Below, piece after piece: positions 50,764 to 60,253 of a stretch of 64,000 bases of DNA. The notes beneath the pieces were generated by a model, which saw nothing but the letters and a program-made list of their open reading frames with translations, had not been told where the DNA came from and made no database searches. Each line of letters opens with the position of its first letter. Position 1 is the first letter of the stretch. This stretch comes from Eubacteriales bacterium mix99 (GTDB lineage: Bacteria > Bacillota > Clostridia > Caldicoprobacterales > DTU083). The position numbers and the translations under genes were made by a program. The stretch lies in contig CP121690.1 of assembly GCA_038396605.1 (NCBI GenBank), positions 1,830,500-1,894,499 on the forward strand, given 5' to 3'.

Positions 50764-50957
50764 GCGGAATAACTGCTTGAATATACGGAAAAAGTTCAGA
50801 GACAGCAGATTGCCGCGGCAGTACACGTGGATAGCGTATAAATAAAAGAATTTCTGTGCCATCACTGAGGAAGGTATATCATATAGAAAATAAAAGAATT
50901 GTACTATGATTTCTTGATAATAATTTCGAAAATTTTAATCATATCAAAAATAAATAG

Positions 50958-50986
50958 TTGATAATTTATTACAGTTATGATATGAT
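50958..50986 (+). promoter_or_regulatory. Promoter of the DUF6259/metallo-beta-lactamase operon
   Basis: TTGATA (50958-50963), 17 bases, TATGAT (50981-50986), about 80 bases before the first start codon. The surrounding 50764-50957 is AT-rich with no other feature. Confidence 0.6.
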
Positions 50987-51064
50987 TCTTTGTGTGGATC
51001 ATGTGAGTATATAAACGCTGAGTGATCAAATTTGCGGGTCAAATTGCTTAAGGGGGTTCGGCGA

Positions 51065-53140
51065 ATGTTCCTGCTGAAAAATGAATTTCTGGAAGCGAAG
51101 TTTAATCAAAAGGGTGCGCTCATCTATCTAAAGGACACCAAAAATAATACAGACAACGTAATCTCCTGCCCTGCGGAAAACAGTTTCAAACTTGTCTTTC
51201 AGAAAGGAGATAATTGGGAGAATACGGTATTAGCAGGAGAACAATCCTTTCAGACAAGGCAAAGTGGCAGCAGACTGGAGTTTTCTGCTGATCGGGTATC
51301 TGCCGGAGGCCATGTATTTGAAATCAGCATAAAACTGATTGTTACGCTCAGGGAAGAGGATCTGTTATTCGATGCGGAGATAATCAATTGCGAAGAAGCT
51401 CTTGTCACGGATTTTGAATATCCGAATATCGGTGCGATAAAGTCCTTGTCCGGCGGCCAACCGGATTTGTTATGGCCGAATCAAAGCGGAGAAAAATGTA
51501 TCCGTATCGGTGAATATCTGTCAAATAAGAAAGACAGCAGGGAAGCACATGCAAACGTTCTGGCATTGAGATACCCGGGCGCCCGTTCCATGGCAGGCAG
51601 CATGCAGTGGATGGCTCTTGTGGAGAAGGATCAGACGTTATATTTTGCCGGGCATGACGCGGAGTTCTATACATCTGAGCTGCTTGTTCAGGGCAGCCGG
51701 AAAGACAGGGGAGCCGTCACCCTTACCATGGAAAAGATGCCATTCATAAAAAAAGGAGAGGTATGGGATGCTCCGCTTACCCTGATAAAGCTGTATACCG
51801 GATCCTGGCATCATGGTGCACAGGAATACCGGGCCTGGGCACAGACATGGCGTCCGACTCATGAGAAACCCCGTTGGGTCAAGGACATGATGGGATACTT
51901 TCTGGTGATCAACAAACAGCAATATGGCAGCGAAATGTGGCATTACAGGGAACTGCCGGAACTTTATGAGCTTGCCGTTGCCCATGGCTGTGACACTTTG
52001 GGGCTTTTTGGATGGTATGACAGCGGACATGACAATCAATATCCGGATCTTGAAGTGAGTGAGACTCTGGGCGGGGGAAAACGTCTGAAGGAAAACATCA
52101 AATCCGTTCAGAAAGCCGGCGGACATGTCACGCTTTATCAGCAGGGGCATCTGATGGATCCGACTGCGGACTACTATAAAAACGGCGGCTGGCAGTATGA
52201 ATCCAGAAGCCGGTGGAATACGCCATATCTGGAGGAATACAGCAAGTCTCATGAAAGCTTTTTTCAGATGCATCATTCCAACAAAGTTTTTGCGATATCC
52301 TGTCCTTCCTGTCCGGAATGGCAGGAACTGATGGAGGAAAAAACAGAGTTTGCGGCGGGTTTTGGCCCGGATGGAGTGTTGTTTGACCAGATCGGAGGGA
52401 TGTTCGCCTATCCCTGCTTCAATGAAAAGCACCCGCATGCCAAAGGGAAGCCTTCCCTTTCCATGTCCCAAGGAAGAATCGGGCTTCTGAAACGTATTCA
52501 GAAGCGTACGAAGGAACTCAACAAAGAGTTTGCTTTTTTTACCGAACACATCACAGATGTATATTCCGCATATGTTGATTGCCTTCACGGGATGAACCTT
52601 ACTCCATCGGGGGAGGGGAGCCGAATGCATACAGAGAGCGATAAACCGGGCTTTATTAATTATCCTGAGCTTTTCCGCTACTGCTTCCCGGATGTGATCA
52701 TGACCATACGCAATCCCAATCCTTTTATTCTTCCCCGTGCTGCAAATTTTGCCTTTACTTTTGGTCTTCGTTACGAAATGGAGCTGCGATTCTGGAAGGA
52801 TAAGGATGATATTCTGGCAGATACCTACGCCGAGTATCGTGAGTACGCAGGAAAAGTTACCGATCTTCGCAAAAAATACTGGGATGTATTGGGATATGGT
52901 GAGTTTATGGATGAAACTCCGCTTGTCAATCCGAACCCTGCTGTTCTCGCAAAAGCATTTGTTTGCGGCGATAAACTTGCCCTGACCATGTGGAACGACA
53001 GTAACGGATGCGCGGACCTTAAAATTGAAGTGAAAGGATATCGGCTTATTGAGGTATCCACGATTGAGGATACATGGGAAAGTGTGCCTGCCAGCTTGTT
53101 GCCGCAGCAGATTGCAATAGCTCTTTATGAAAAAATGTGA
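51065..53140 (+). CDS. DUF6259-type putative glycosidase, paralogue 1
   Basis: 691 residues from ATG 51065, eight bases after AAGGGGG. No signal peptide, so cytoplasmic. Residues 1-270 form a beta-sandwich ([20 protein letters not shown]), followed by a TIM barrel in which [12 protein letters not shown] and [19 protein letters not shown] hold the likely acidic catalytic pair, then a small C-terminal beta domain ending [13 protein letters not shown]. The layout recalls clan GH-D/GH31-like alpha-glycosidases. Paralogue 2 at 56324 shares about half its residues by eye. The substrate is unknown. Confidence 0.72.
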   Translation: MFLLKNEFLEAKFNQKGALIYLKDTKNNTDNVISCPAENSFKLVFQKGDNWENTVLAGEQSFQTRQSGSRLEFSADRVSAGGHVFEISIKLIVTLREEDLLFDAEIINCEEALVTDFEYPNIGAIKSLSGGQPDLLWPNQSGEKCIRIGEYLSNKKDSREAHANVLALRYPGARSMAGSMQWMALVEKDQTLYFAGHDAEFYTSELLVQGSRKDRGAVTLTMEKMPFIKKGEVWDAPLTLIKLYTGSWHHGAQEYRAWAQTWRPTHEKPRWVKDMMGYFLVINKQQYGSEMWHYRELPELYELAVAHGCDTLGLFGWYDSGHDNQYPDLEVSETLGGGKRLKENIKSVQKAGGHVTLYQQGHLMDPTADYYKNGGWQYESRSRWNTPYLEEYSKSHESFFQMHHSNKVFAISCPSCPEWQELMEEKTEFAAGFGPDGVLFDQIGGMFAYPCFNEKHPHAKGKPSLSMSQGRIGLLKRIQKRTKELNKEFAFFTEHITDVYSAYVDCLHGMNLTPSGEGSRMHTESDKPGFINYPELFRYCFPDVIMTIRNPNPFILPRAANFAFTFGLRYEMELRFWKDKDDILADTYAEYREYAGKVTDLRKKYWDVLGYGEFMDETPLVNPNPAVLAKAFVCGDKLALTMWNDSNGCADLKIEVKGYRLIEVSTIEDTWESVPASLLPQQIAIALYEKM

Positions 53141-53169
53141 GGAGATCGAATCGAAAGGAAGGGATCAGG

Positions 53170-56100
53170 ATGAAACGGTTTCACAGTATCTTAACTGTTA
53201 TCGTAATGGCATCCATGTTATTGGCATTGTTTCCTGCAGCTGCATTTGCGCAGGAGGAGATACTATCGGGAGTTACCGAAAATCCAAAAAATCATTATGT
53301 CTATGCAAACGGGAATCCGATTGTGATTAAAGAAACGGAAGAAACGATTGAAGGCAATGTTGTTCAGAATACCTATATTTATGATGTACATGGTGAGACA
53401 AAACTTTTTGATAAACCCCTTGAAGAAGTCCCGTATGTGTTTGGAGGTGCTCAAACTGCCACTGTGGCCAATACAAAAGTGGTAATGGAAAGCGGGAGAA
53501 TCGGAACCCGCACCAGGACTGGAAAAGGATATTTGTATGGCGGTGGAGGAGGAGATGTGGAAGGGACCGCGGAGGTAATTGTCCGGGGAGGGTTTGTTGG
53601 ATCCGTTTATGGCTGTGGAGCTGGTACGACGGGAAGGGTAAAGATAGAATACAACAATACTGTCTCCGATCTTCAGGCATTGGTGGTCGGCGGACAAGGG
53701 AAGATCAGAGGCAATGTTGACATTGTGCTGAACGATCCCAATCTGACCACCCTTTGCGGTGGTGGGAACGGTACATCAGATACTTATGTGGGCGGAAATG
53801 TGAATATCACAATCCGCGGAGGCAGTATCGACAATTTATACGGCGGCTGTGTCCACGGATATGTAAACGGGATGGCTCATATCACCATAGAAGGCAGCAC
53901 GAAAGTCAACAAGGCGTTTCATCCAATGAGAAAGATTTACAATGATCTGGTATATGGAGGAGCTTATGTGTATGTGCCGGAAAATTTTGATACGGACCGG
54001 ATCAAGACGGTTTATGAAGATGGGAAGCCAAACAATGAAATCCGTATTTTCAAAAATGGGACGCAGGTTTATGGGCCTTGCCCGGCTACAGTGGACAGCA
54101 ACGGGAATGTCTATGCAAATGGCACTCCTGTGACAATCAAGGCAGGAAAAGCGGACGGAAAAACCTATTTGTATGATCAAATGGGAGTCAACAAGCTTTT
54201 GGAGGATCCGATTGATCACGGTACCGTCTACGGCGGCAGTGTTGCGGATGATGTTGACCAGACCAGTATCGTCATGGAAAGCGGTGTGGTCTCCGCTGTC
54301 TACGGAGGTGGTTGGAATGGCAATGTGACCGGCAATTCTTCTATCGTTTTGAATGGCGGCGTGGCAGATCATGTTTTTGGAAGCAGTCGGAACGGAACGG
54401 TAAACGGCACGGCTTACATAAAAGTGTCCGAAGGGATGAAAATAGCGGAACGAATTGCTTCCGACAGTGGGAAAGGCAGGTCCCGCGCTTCGGTTCTCTG
54501 GGTTGCCCAAAGTTTTGATATGAGCAAACTCCAGCCGGGTGAAAATACCCGGATTTTCAAGGGTAGTTTCGAAGTGGTGGATCCGGAGATTGCAATACCG
54601 AATACCGTTACAGTCCGGGGGAGTTCTGTGTTCGCAAACGGAATTCCGATTGTTATCCGAAAGGACAGGATAAACGGCAGGACATTTGTTTATGATGCAT
54701 CGGGAAGGAAAAGGCTTCTGACCGCGGATGTCAATGGCAAGGAAATTTATGGCGGAAGTTATCAGGGCATTGTGAACCGTACCAGCGTGACAATGGAAAG
54801 CGGTACGGTATCGCGCATTTACGGCGGCGGCTATCAGGGGGGCGTCTCGGATACTGCAGGGATTACCATTACCGGCGGTGATGTTACGGAAGTGATTTAC
54901 GGAGGATCCTTTGACGGAGATGTAGGCAGCACCTCCATATATGTAAGCGGTCCGTATGTGGCGAAAGGGGTTAATGCGGGCAGCAGAAATGGCTGTGTAC
55001 GGGGCGATACAAAAGTGGTACTGGTGGACAGTGTTGCAAAAGGGCTGTATGCCGGTACCGGCGGAGACGGACGGTTTGGGTGTCCCGGTTCGGATGTCAT
55101 GGGAAATGCTTCCTATACTCTGGTTGGCGGTATGGCGGAATCCATATACGGAGGCTGTAAAACCGGTGTGATTAAGGGAACATCCACCATAACGCTGGAA
55201 GGCCAGATTGTCGTGAAAAAGGTTCTGGATGCTCAGGGAAAAGGCGGTGTATCTGGCGGAGCTACTGTTACAATACCTGAGAATTTCATTTATATGGATA
55301 AGATCGAACAGGGAAAAGGGATCGATATACAACTGACTGCTCCGGTGCCGAAGAATACTGTCCCCGGGATCGGAAAACGTACGGAGGAGGTGCTTTCCAC
55401 CGAAGGGGAAGAAGGAAAACTGGTATTCCGTTTTATCGATCTTCCTCCTGCGGAAGGACAAATGATGGGCAGATCCGGAGAGGCGATATTCATCCACTTG
55501 CCCAATGGCGAAACCATGCTGGTGGATGCAGGAGAGACATTCACGGCTGAACATCTTGTTGATGTGCTGAAACGAATGCATATATCCAGGATTGATCATC
55601 TGGTCGCATCCCACTACCACTCGGATCATATCGGCGGCATGACCCGTATACTCGATGAATTTGATGTTGATACCTTGTATAAGCCAGGCTTTGATGTGAA
55701 GATTGACAAAGACTATTATACGGATTTAAAAGCGAGAATTGACGATCCCAACCGGCCCTTTATTGTAAAGGATTTATGGCGCGGCGATCAGCTGGAAATT
55801 GGCGGCCTGCACATTGAGGTACTTCATCCGCAGAACAGTGAAAGCATCAAAGACGTTATGAGTGGGAATGCCTCCACCGAGGATCACAACAACAATTCCA
55901 TAGTGATGAAAATGACTTTTGGGGAGAATACAGCTTTGCTGACCGGTGACATCTATATGAGTGCAGAATTGGAACTGCTGAAAGAGTTCGGAGCGGAAAG
56001 TCTGAAAGTGGATTTGCTTAAGGTGCCGCATCACGGAGATACGACGTCCAGCGGTCCGGAGTTTGTGGCTGCAGTCCGGCCTGAAATCGCAGTAATGGAT

Positions 56101-56343
56101 CATTTCAGCGATACACTGATTGTCAATAACCGATACAAGGCAATCGGGGCCGATACATATGTTACGGGGAAAGACGGGATTGTAAAAGTTTCTTTTGACG
56201 GCAGGAAACATTCCGCCGAAGTACTGACGGAATACTTTGAAAAACCTGTTATTGTGAAGGATGATGAGGATTCCCCGGAAAATGCCAGGGGAGGACAGGA
56301 TCGAAAAGGAAGGGAGACTGCTTGTGTATATCCTGCAGAATGA
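53170..56343 (+). CDS. Secreted repeat protein with C-terminal metallo-beta-lactamase domain
   Basis: 1057 residues from ATG 53170, after AAAGGAAGGGATCAGG. Residues 1-28 are a signal peptide ending AAAFA. Three modules follow, beginning near residues 44, 314 and 487 (VYANGNPIVI, VYANGTPVTI, VFANGIPIVI). Each runs YxYD, then VYGGS, a VxMESG strand and glycine-rich turns like VYGGGWNGNVTG that suggest a beta-solenoid. From about residue 750 comes a ComEC-like metallo-beta-lactamase domain with metal motif HYHSDH at 815-820, then NNNSIVMKM, LLTGDIY and KVPHHGD. There is no sortase or S-layer anchor. It overlaps the next gene by 20 bases. Confidence 0.82.
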   Translation: MKRFHSILTVIVMASMLLALFPAAAFAQEEILSGVTENPKNHYVYANGNPIVIKETEETIEGNVVQNTYIYDVHGETKLFDKPLEEVPYVFGGAQTATVANTKVVMESGRIGTRTRTGKGYLYGGGGGDVEGTAEVIVRGGFVGSVYGCGAGTTGRVKIEYNNTVSDLQALVVGGQGKIRGNVDIVLNDPNLTTLCGGGNGTSDTYVGGNVNITIRGGSIDNLYGGCVHGYVNGMAHITIEGSTKVNKAFHPMRKIYNDLVYGGAYVYVPENFDTDRIKTVYEDGKPNNEIRIFKNGTQVYGPCPATVDSNGNVYANGTPVTIKAGKADGKTYLYDQMGVNKLLEDPIDHGTVYGGSVADDVDQTSIVMESGVVSAVYGGGWNGNVTGNSSIVLNGGVADHVFGSSRNGTVNGTAYIKVSEGMKIAERIASDSGKGRSRASVLWVAQSFDMSKLQPGENTRIFKGSFEVVDPEIAIPNTVTVRGSSVFANGIPIVIRKDRINGRTFVYDASGRKRLLTADVNGKEIYGGSYQGIVNRTSVTMESGTVSRIYGGGYQGGVSDTAGITITGGDVTEVIYGGSFDGDVGSTSIYVSGPYVAKGVNAGSRNGCVRGDTKVVLVDSVAKGLYAGTGGDGRFGCPGSDVMGNASYTLVGGMAESIYGGCKTGVIKGTSTITLEGQIVVKKVLDAQGKGGVSGGATVTIPENFIYMDKIEQGKGIDIQLTAPVPKNTVPGIGKRTEEVLSTEGEEGKLVFRFIDLPPAEGQMMGRSGEAIFIHLPNGETMLVDAGETFTAEHLVDVLKRMHISRIDHLVASHYHSDHIGGMTRILDEFDVDTLYKPGFDVKIDKDYYTDLKARIDDPNRPFIVKDLWRGDQLEIGGLHIEVLHPQNSESIKDVMSGNASTEDHNNNSIVMKMTFGENTALLTGDIYMSAELELLKEFGAESLKVDLLKVPHHGDTTSSGPEFVAAVRPEIAVMDHFSDTLIVNNRYKAIGADTYVTGKDGIVKVSFDGRKHSAEVLTEYFEKPVIVKDDEDSPENARGGQDRKGRETACVYPAE

Positions 56344-58402
56344 GTACCTGAAGGTAAAGTTTGATGAAAGAGCGAGGCTTGTCTATTTAAGAAATAACAA
56401 AGGCGGCAGGGGAAATATCCTTGCATCCCCTGCCGAATACGGTTTCAAAATGGTATTCCGTAGGGGCCAGGATTGGGAGAAAACAGCTTTTTTAAAGGAA
56501 CGTTCCTTTACTGTGATACAAGATGGAAATCGGGTTGAATTTACGGCTGACCGACTGCAAACCCGGGATGGTATGGCGGATATCGGGTTGAAGCTCATTG
56601 TGCAGTTAAAAGATGAGGATCTGACATTTGATGCGGAGATCAACAGCAAGGAAGACGGGCCGATTACCGACTTTGAATATCCGGTCATAGGGGAAATCCA
56701 GTCCCTTGCAGGCGGAAAGCCGGCTTTGCTTTGGCCAAATCAAAGCGGTGAGAAATATAACAATATCGGTAAATACCTTGCCGATAAAAAGCCGACCAGA
56801 ATGCCGTCCAGCCAGTCCTTATCCATTACCTGGCCGGGCCCGGCAAGCATGCAGTGGATGGCACTGGTCGACAAAAGGGAAGTCCTTTATTTTGCCGGTC
56901 ATGATGCCGATTTTCATGCCACAGAGCTTCGCGCTGCCGGGGGCGGCGAAAATCCTGGCGCCGTTACACTGGTAATGAATAAAATGCCATTTGTCAGGAA
57001 AGGAGAACGATGGACAGGTCCGACGTCGCTGCTGAAACTGTATACCGGCACCTGGCATCATGGGGCGCAGGATTACATCGATTGGTCGAAAACCTGGCGG
57101 CCGGTTCGTGAGAAACCGCAGTGGGTAAAGAATATGACAGGATATTTCATTGTGATCTGCAAGCAGCAGTACGGCGCGGAACTATGGCGATATCAGAAAC
57201 TGCCAAAACTTTATGAGTTGGCTCTTGCCCATGGCTGTGACACACTGGGGGTCTACGGGTGGCAGGAAGGCGGCCATGACAACCGGTATCCGGAGACAAG
57301 GGTGAGTGAATCCCTGGGCGGCGCTCAGGTTCTCCGGGATAACATCAAAACAGTACAGGACAGGGGAGGACATGTTACTTTATATGTACAGGGCCGTTTG
57401 ATGGATATTGCCACCGATTTCTATCAGAACGGAGGCTTTCGGTTTGAGTGCAAAAACCGATGGGGAATGCCCTGTTACGAAGAGTACAACAAGGCACAGA
57501 ACAGTTCATTTTTAAAGGATTATTCCCATAAAGTCTTTTCCGTTGCCTGCCCATCCTGTCCGGAATGGCGGGAATTGATGAAAGAAAAGGCGGATCTGAT
57601 TGCTTCCTTTGGCCCGGATGGCATTTTATATGACCAAATCGGAGGAATGCCGCCCCGTATCTGTTTTGATAAGAGTCATCCTCATGAGAAAGGGAAGGAA
57701 TCCCTGTCCGCAACCAAAGGAACGACGATGCTCCTGGGCGGACTTCAGGCACATATGAAAGAAATAGGTAAGAACTTTGCACTTTTTTCCGATCATATTA
57801 CCGATGTGTATTCTTCCTATGTGGATTGTCTGCACGGGATCGATTCCTATCCCGGGAGGGAAGGCAGCAGAATGGAGACCGGGATGAATCCTGAAAAGCC
57901 AGAGAAGGTGTTTTTCCCGGAGTTGTTCCGGTATTGCTTTCCGGACGTGCCGATCACTGTCTGCAATCCGTATCCTTATATCACAAAGCGCGCAGCCAAT
58001 TACGCCATTACATTCGGCTTTCTAAACGAAGTGGAGGTTCGGTATCAGGCAGACCGGGAGGATATTCTGGCAGATGCCTGGCCTGCATGTCGGGAATATG
58101 TAAAGAAAGTAACGGAACTCCGCAAAAAATATGAGGATATTCTGGGTTACGGCTGGTTTCGGGATGAATTGCCGATTCCAGGCAAAAATCCTGCGATCCT
58201 GGCAAAAGCTTTTGTCAGGGAAAACAAACTTGCAGCTGTCCTGTGGAATGATACGGATTGGGAGAGTAAAACGAATGTAGAGGTCCCGGGATATCGTCTC
58301 ACAGAGGTTTCCACTGTGAACGGGACTCTGGAGAAGCTTCCTGAAACATTGCAGCCGCAGCAGATTGCAGTGGCTCTCTATGAAAAAGAGCGACAGGGAT
58401 AG
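56324..58402 (+). CDS. DUF6259-type putative glycosidase, paralogue 2
   Basis: 692 residues. The start is GTG 56324 (VYILQNEYLKVKFD), which aligns with paralogue 1 and has GGAAGGGAG seven bases upstream, inside the end of the preceding gene. Same architecture: beta-sandwich, TIM barrel with GPDGILYDQIGG and FSDHITDVYSSYVDCLHG, and C-terminal domain ending LQPQQIAVALYEK. Here the second acidic motif is SDH rather than TEH, a possible change at a catalytic position. It ends 5 bases from the convergent RpiR gene. Confidence 0.72.
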   Translation: MYILQNEYLKVKFDERARLVYLRNNKGGRGNILASPAEYGFKMVFRRGQDWEKTAFLKERSFTVIQDGNRVEFTADRLQTRDGMADIGLKLIVQLKDEDLTFDAEINSKEDGPITDFEYPVIGEIQSLAGGKPALLWPNQSGEKYNNIGKYLADKKPTRMPSSQSLSITWPGPASMQWMALVDKREVLYFAGHDADFHATELRAAGGGENPGAVTLVMNKMPFVRKGERWTGPTSLLKLYTGTWHHGAQDYIDWSKTWRPVREKPQWVKNMTGYFIVICKQQYGAELWRYQKLPKLYELALAHGCDTLGVYGWQEGGHDNRYPETRVSESLGGAQVLRDNIKTVQDRGGHVTLYVQGRLMDIATDFYQNGGFRFECKNRWGMPCYEEYNKAQNSSFLKDYSHKVFSVACPSCPEWRELMKEKADLIASFGPDGILYDQIGGMPPRICFDKSHPHEKGKESLSATKGTTMLLGGLQAHMKEIGKNFALFSDHITDVYSSYVDCLHGIDSYPGREGSRMETGMNPEKPEKVFFPELFRYCFPDVPITVCNPYPYITKRAANYAITFGFLNEVEVRYQADREDILADAWPACREYVKKVTELRKKYEDILGYGWFRDELPIPGKNPAILAKAFVRENKLAAVLWNDTDWESKTNVEVPGYRLTEVSTVNGTLEKLPETLQPQQIAVALYEKERQG

Positions 58403-58407
58403 GGAGA

Positions 58408-59271
58408 TCATGGAGAAAAGGGTCCGATATGCTTTTTGGTGGAAACCAGTCTTGTTTTATCCAGATACCGCTTGACGGTATGATATTCATGGCTGACAAC
58501 GGAAGTATAGAGAATATCGATCACAGTCAGCTGACCAATGCGGGAGCCCATTGCCCCGCTGCGGATCAGCGGCTCAGAGGATGAGGAATACAGACGGATG
58601 TCTGCGCGCCCGGACAGCGGGTTTTTGCTGTATCGTGTGATGCTGACCATCGTTGCTTCCGTTTGCCTGACAACATCGGCGGTTTCCAGGATATCTCTGG
58701 TGTCTCCCGTATAGGAAATCAGTACCGCTACATCCCCCTGCTTCAGAGAAGTCGCGGCAAGGATCTGACTATGGGGATCGAGGCCGGACATGCTGGTTTT
58801 ATTGATACGCATAAATTTATTCTGCGCATCCAGCGCTACGATCCCCGATGTGCCGACTCCATAGAAATCCACTCTTTCGGCTGCAACGACCGCTTCCACC
58901 ACATGGGCAAGATCATCGGTATTCAACAGGGTTTGGGTATTTTCAATGGATTTGATATTGCTTATGCAGGCACGATGAATGATGGATTCAATGGAATCCC
59001 CCGGACGAACATCCTGATAAGGCACGGTATCATGCTGATTCAATGCAATGTCTGTGGAAAGGGCACGGCACAGATCCTTGTATCCGGAATAATCCGCCGA
59101 TTTACACAAACGGACGACGGAAGAAGTGCTGGTTCCGCAGGCAGCGGCAAGTTGTTCTATGGACATATTGATTACCTCTTCGGGAAAATCGACAATAAAT
59201 GCGGCAACCTGCTGTTCCTTTGGAGTCAGCGTGTTCATTAATTCTTTTAATCTCAGGCAGCAACCCGACAT
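58408..59271 (-). CDS. MurR/RpiR family transcriptional regulator
   Basis: 287 residues from ATG 59271, after GAAAGGAG. N-terminal HTH_6 (TPKEQQVAAFIVDFPEEVIN and TSTSSVVRLCKSADYSGY) and a C-terminal SIS sugar-phosphate-binding domain (RVDFYGVGTSGIVALDAQNK, VLISYTGDTRDILETADVV). Such regulators respond to phosphorylated amino or neutral sugars. Third gene after the isomerase and ROK kinase. Confidence 0.92.
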   Translation of the reverse strand: MSGCCLRLKELMNTLTPKEQQVAAFIVDFPEEVINMSIEQLAAACGTSTSSVVRLCKSADYSGYKDLCRALSTDIALNQHDTVPYQDVRPGDSIESIIHRACISNIKSIENTQTLLNTDDLAHVVEAVVAAERVDFYGVGTSGIVALDAQNKFMRINKTSMSGLDPHSQILAATSLKQGDVAVLISYTGDTRDILETADVVRQTEATMVSITRYSKNPLSGRADIRLYSSSSEPLIRSGAMGSRIGQLTVIDILYTSVVSHEYHTVKRYLDKTRLVSTKKHIGPFSP

Positions 59272-59317
59272 TTCAATGGCTCCTTTCAAAATGGTAATGC
59301 CTTCAGCTGGTTTACAG

Positions 59318-60253
59318 TTATGAGAACTGCATGGCTCTGGCTGCTCCAGGCAACGATGCATGGTCGATATCAGTTATTGCTTCAATAACCTTCAGCGTCG
59401 GGATCTCTTCCAGTATGCCGCGCAGGGCGGGAAGAAACAAATCAGCGGATTTGCAGATGCCTCCGCCCAGCAACAGGCATTCAAATCTGTTATCCCTTAT
59501 TATATCATATAATATCTCCGCCAGACAGATCCCCATACTCTCGAAGGCCTGGATGGCGTCCGTCTGTCCGGAACGTGCCAGGCTGGCTATGTCTATGACA
59601 TCCATTTCTGAATCGCCTGAAAATGCCCCATTGCAGCGACCACTGCCCTGCCTCAGTTCCATGTAATGTGAGATCAAAGCATGTCTGGACACGTAGTCTT
59701 CCGCTGCCTTTCCCCGGTATGGCATGGCATAGATGCTGATGCCGGGTCCGCCCTGATCATTTTCGTAAATCTTCCCGTCAAACATGGAAGCAAACCCCAG
59801 TCCTGTACCAAGGACTACGCCGGCTATTCGCTGATAGCGGGAGGAAAGGCCGTTTTGTGTGGCGCCCAAAAGAAAAGCGGTGGAATCATGAAGGAAATAA
59901 ACCGGGACCTTCCCGACCGCCTGTTCCAGCCAGGGCCGCATGGAAATACCGTATATGGACTGATATTTATGCCGCATCCGGCTGATTCCGGCGGGGTAAT
60001 CGAAAGGACCCGGAATGCATATACTGATTCCCTCAAGTCTCATTTTATTTTTTTGGGAAAGAGATCGGCCCCGGGAAGCCACTTCGATGTATGCGGCCTT
60101 TATTTCTTCCGCATTTCCTCCGGAATCGACGGGGATTTTGAAGAAACTGCCTTCCACCAGTCTGGCAGATTCTCCGTTTTCCCGAATGAGAGCAGCTTTC
60201 AGGAAGGTTCCTCCTGCATCGATGGCCAGAATACATTTGCTTTTATTATTCAT
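59318..60253 (-). CDS. ROK-family sugar kinase
   Basis: 311 residues. The ATP site is formed by LAIDAGGTFLKAALI and GVVLGTGLGFASMFDGKIY; FLHDSTAFLLGA holds the catalytic aspartate. The usual CxCGxxGC zinc motif of ROK proteins is absent (the region reads GGPGISIYAMPYRGKAAEDY), which is seen in some kinases. It overlaps the isomerase stop by 8 bases. The predicted role is phosphorylation of the sugar released by the glycosidases. Confidence 0.85.
   Translation of the reverse strand: MNNKSKCILAIDAGGTFLKAALIRENGESARLVEGSFFKIPVDSGGNAEEIKAAYIEVASRGRSLSQKNKMRLEGISICIPGPFDYPAGISRMRHKYQSIYGISMRPWLEQAVGKVPVYFLHDSTAFLLGATQNGLSSRYQRIAGVVLGTGLGFASMFDGKIYENDQGGPGISIYAMPYRGKAAEDYVSRHALISHYMELRQGSGRCNGAFSGDSEMDVIDIASLARSGQTDAIQAFESMGICLAEILYDIIRDNRFECLLLGGGICKSADLFLPALRGILEEIPTLKVIEAITDIDHASLPGAARAMQFS

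Noticed and set aside
53437-55230. CRISPR-like regular repeats in the solenoid gene
   Set aside because: Repeats are at protein level, differ in DNA and lie in a long open frame; no CRISPR array or cas gene is visible in the window.
53836-55629. 597-codon minus-strand open frame opposite the repeat/metallo-beta-lactamase gene
   Set aside because: It has no ribosome site, a composition unlike a protein (rich in His, Ile, Arg, Ser) and lies wholly antisense to a gene with clear domains; glycine-rich repeats on + explain the long frame.
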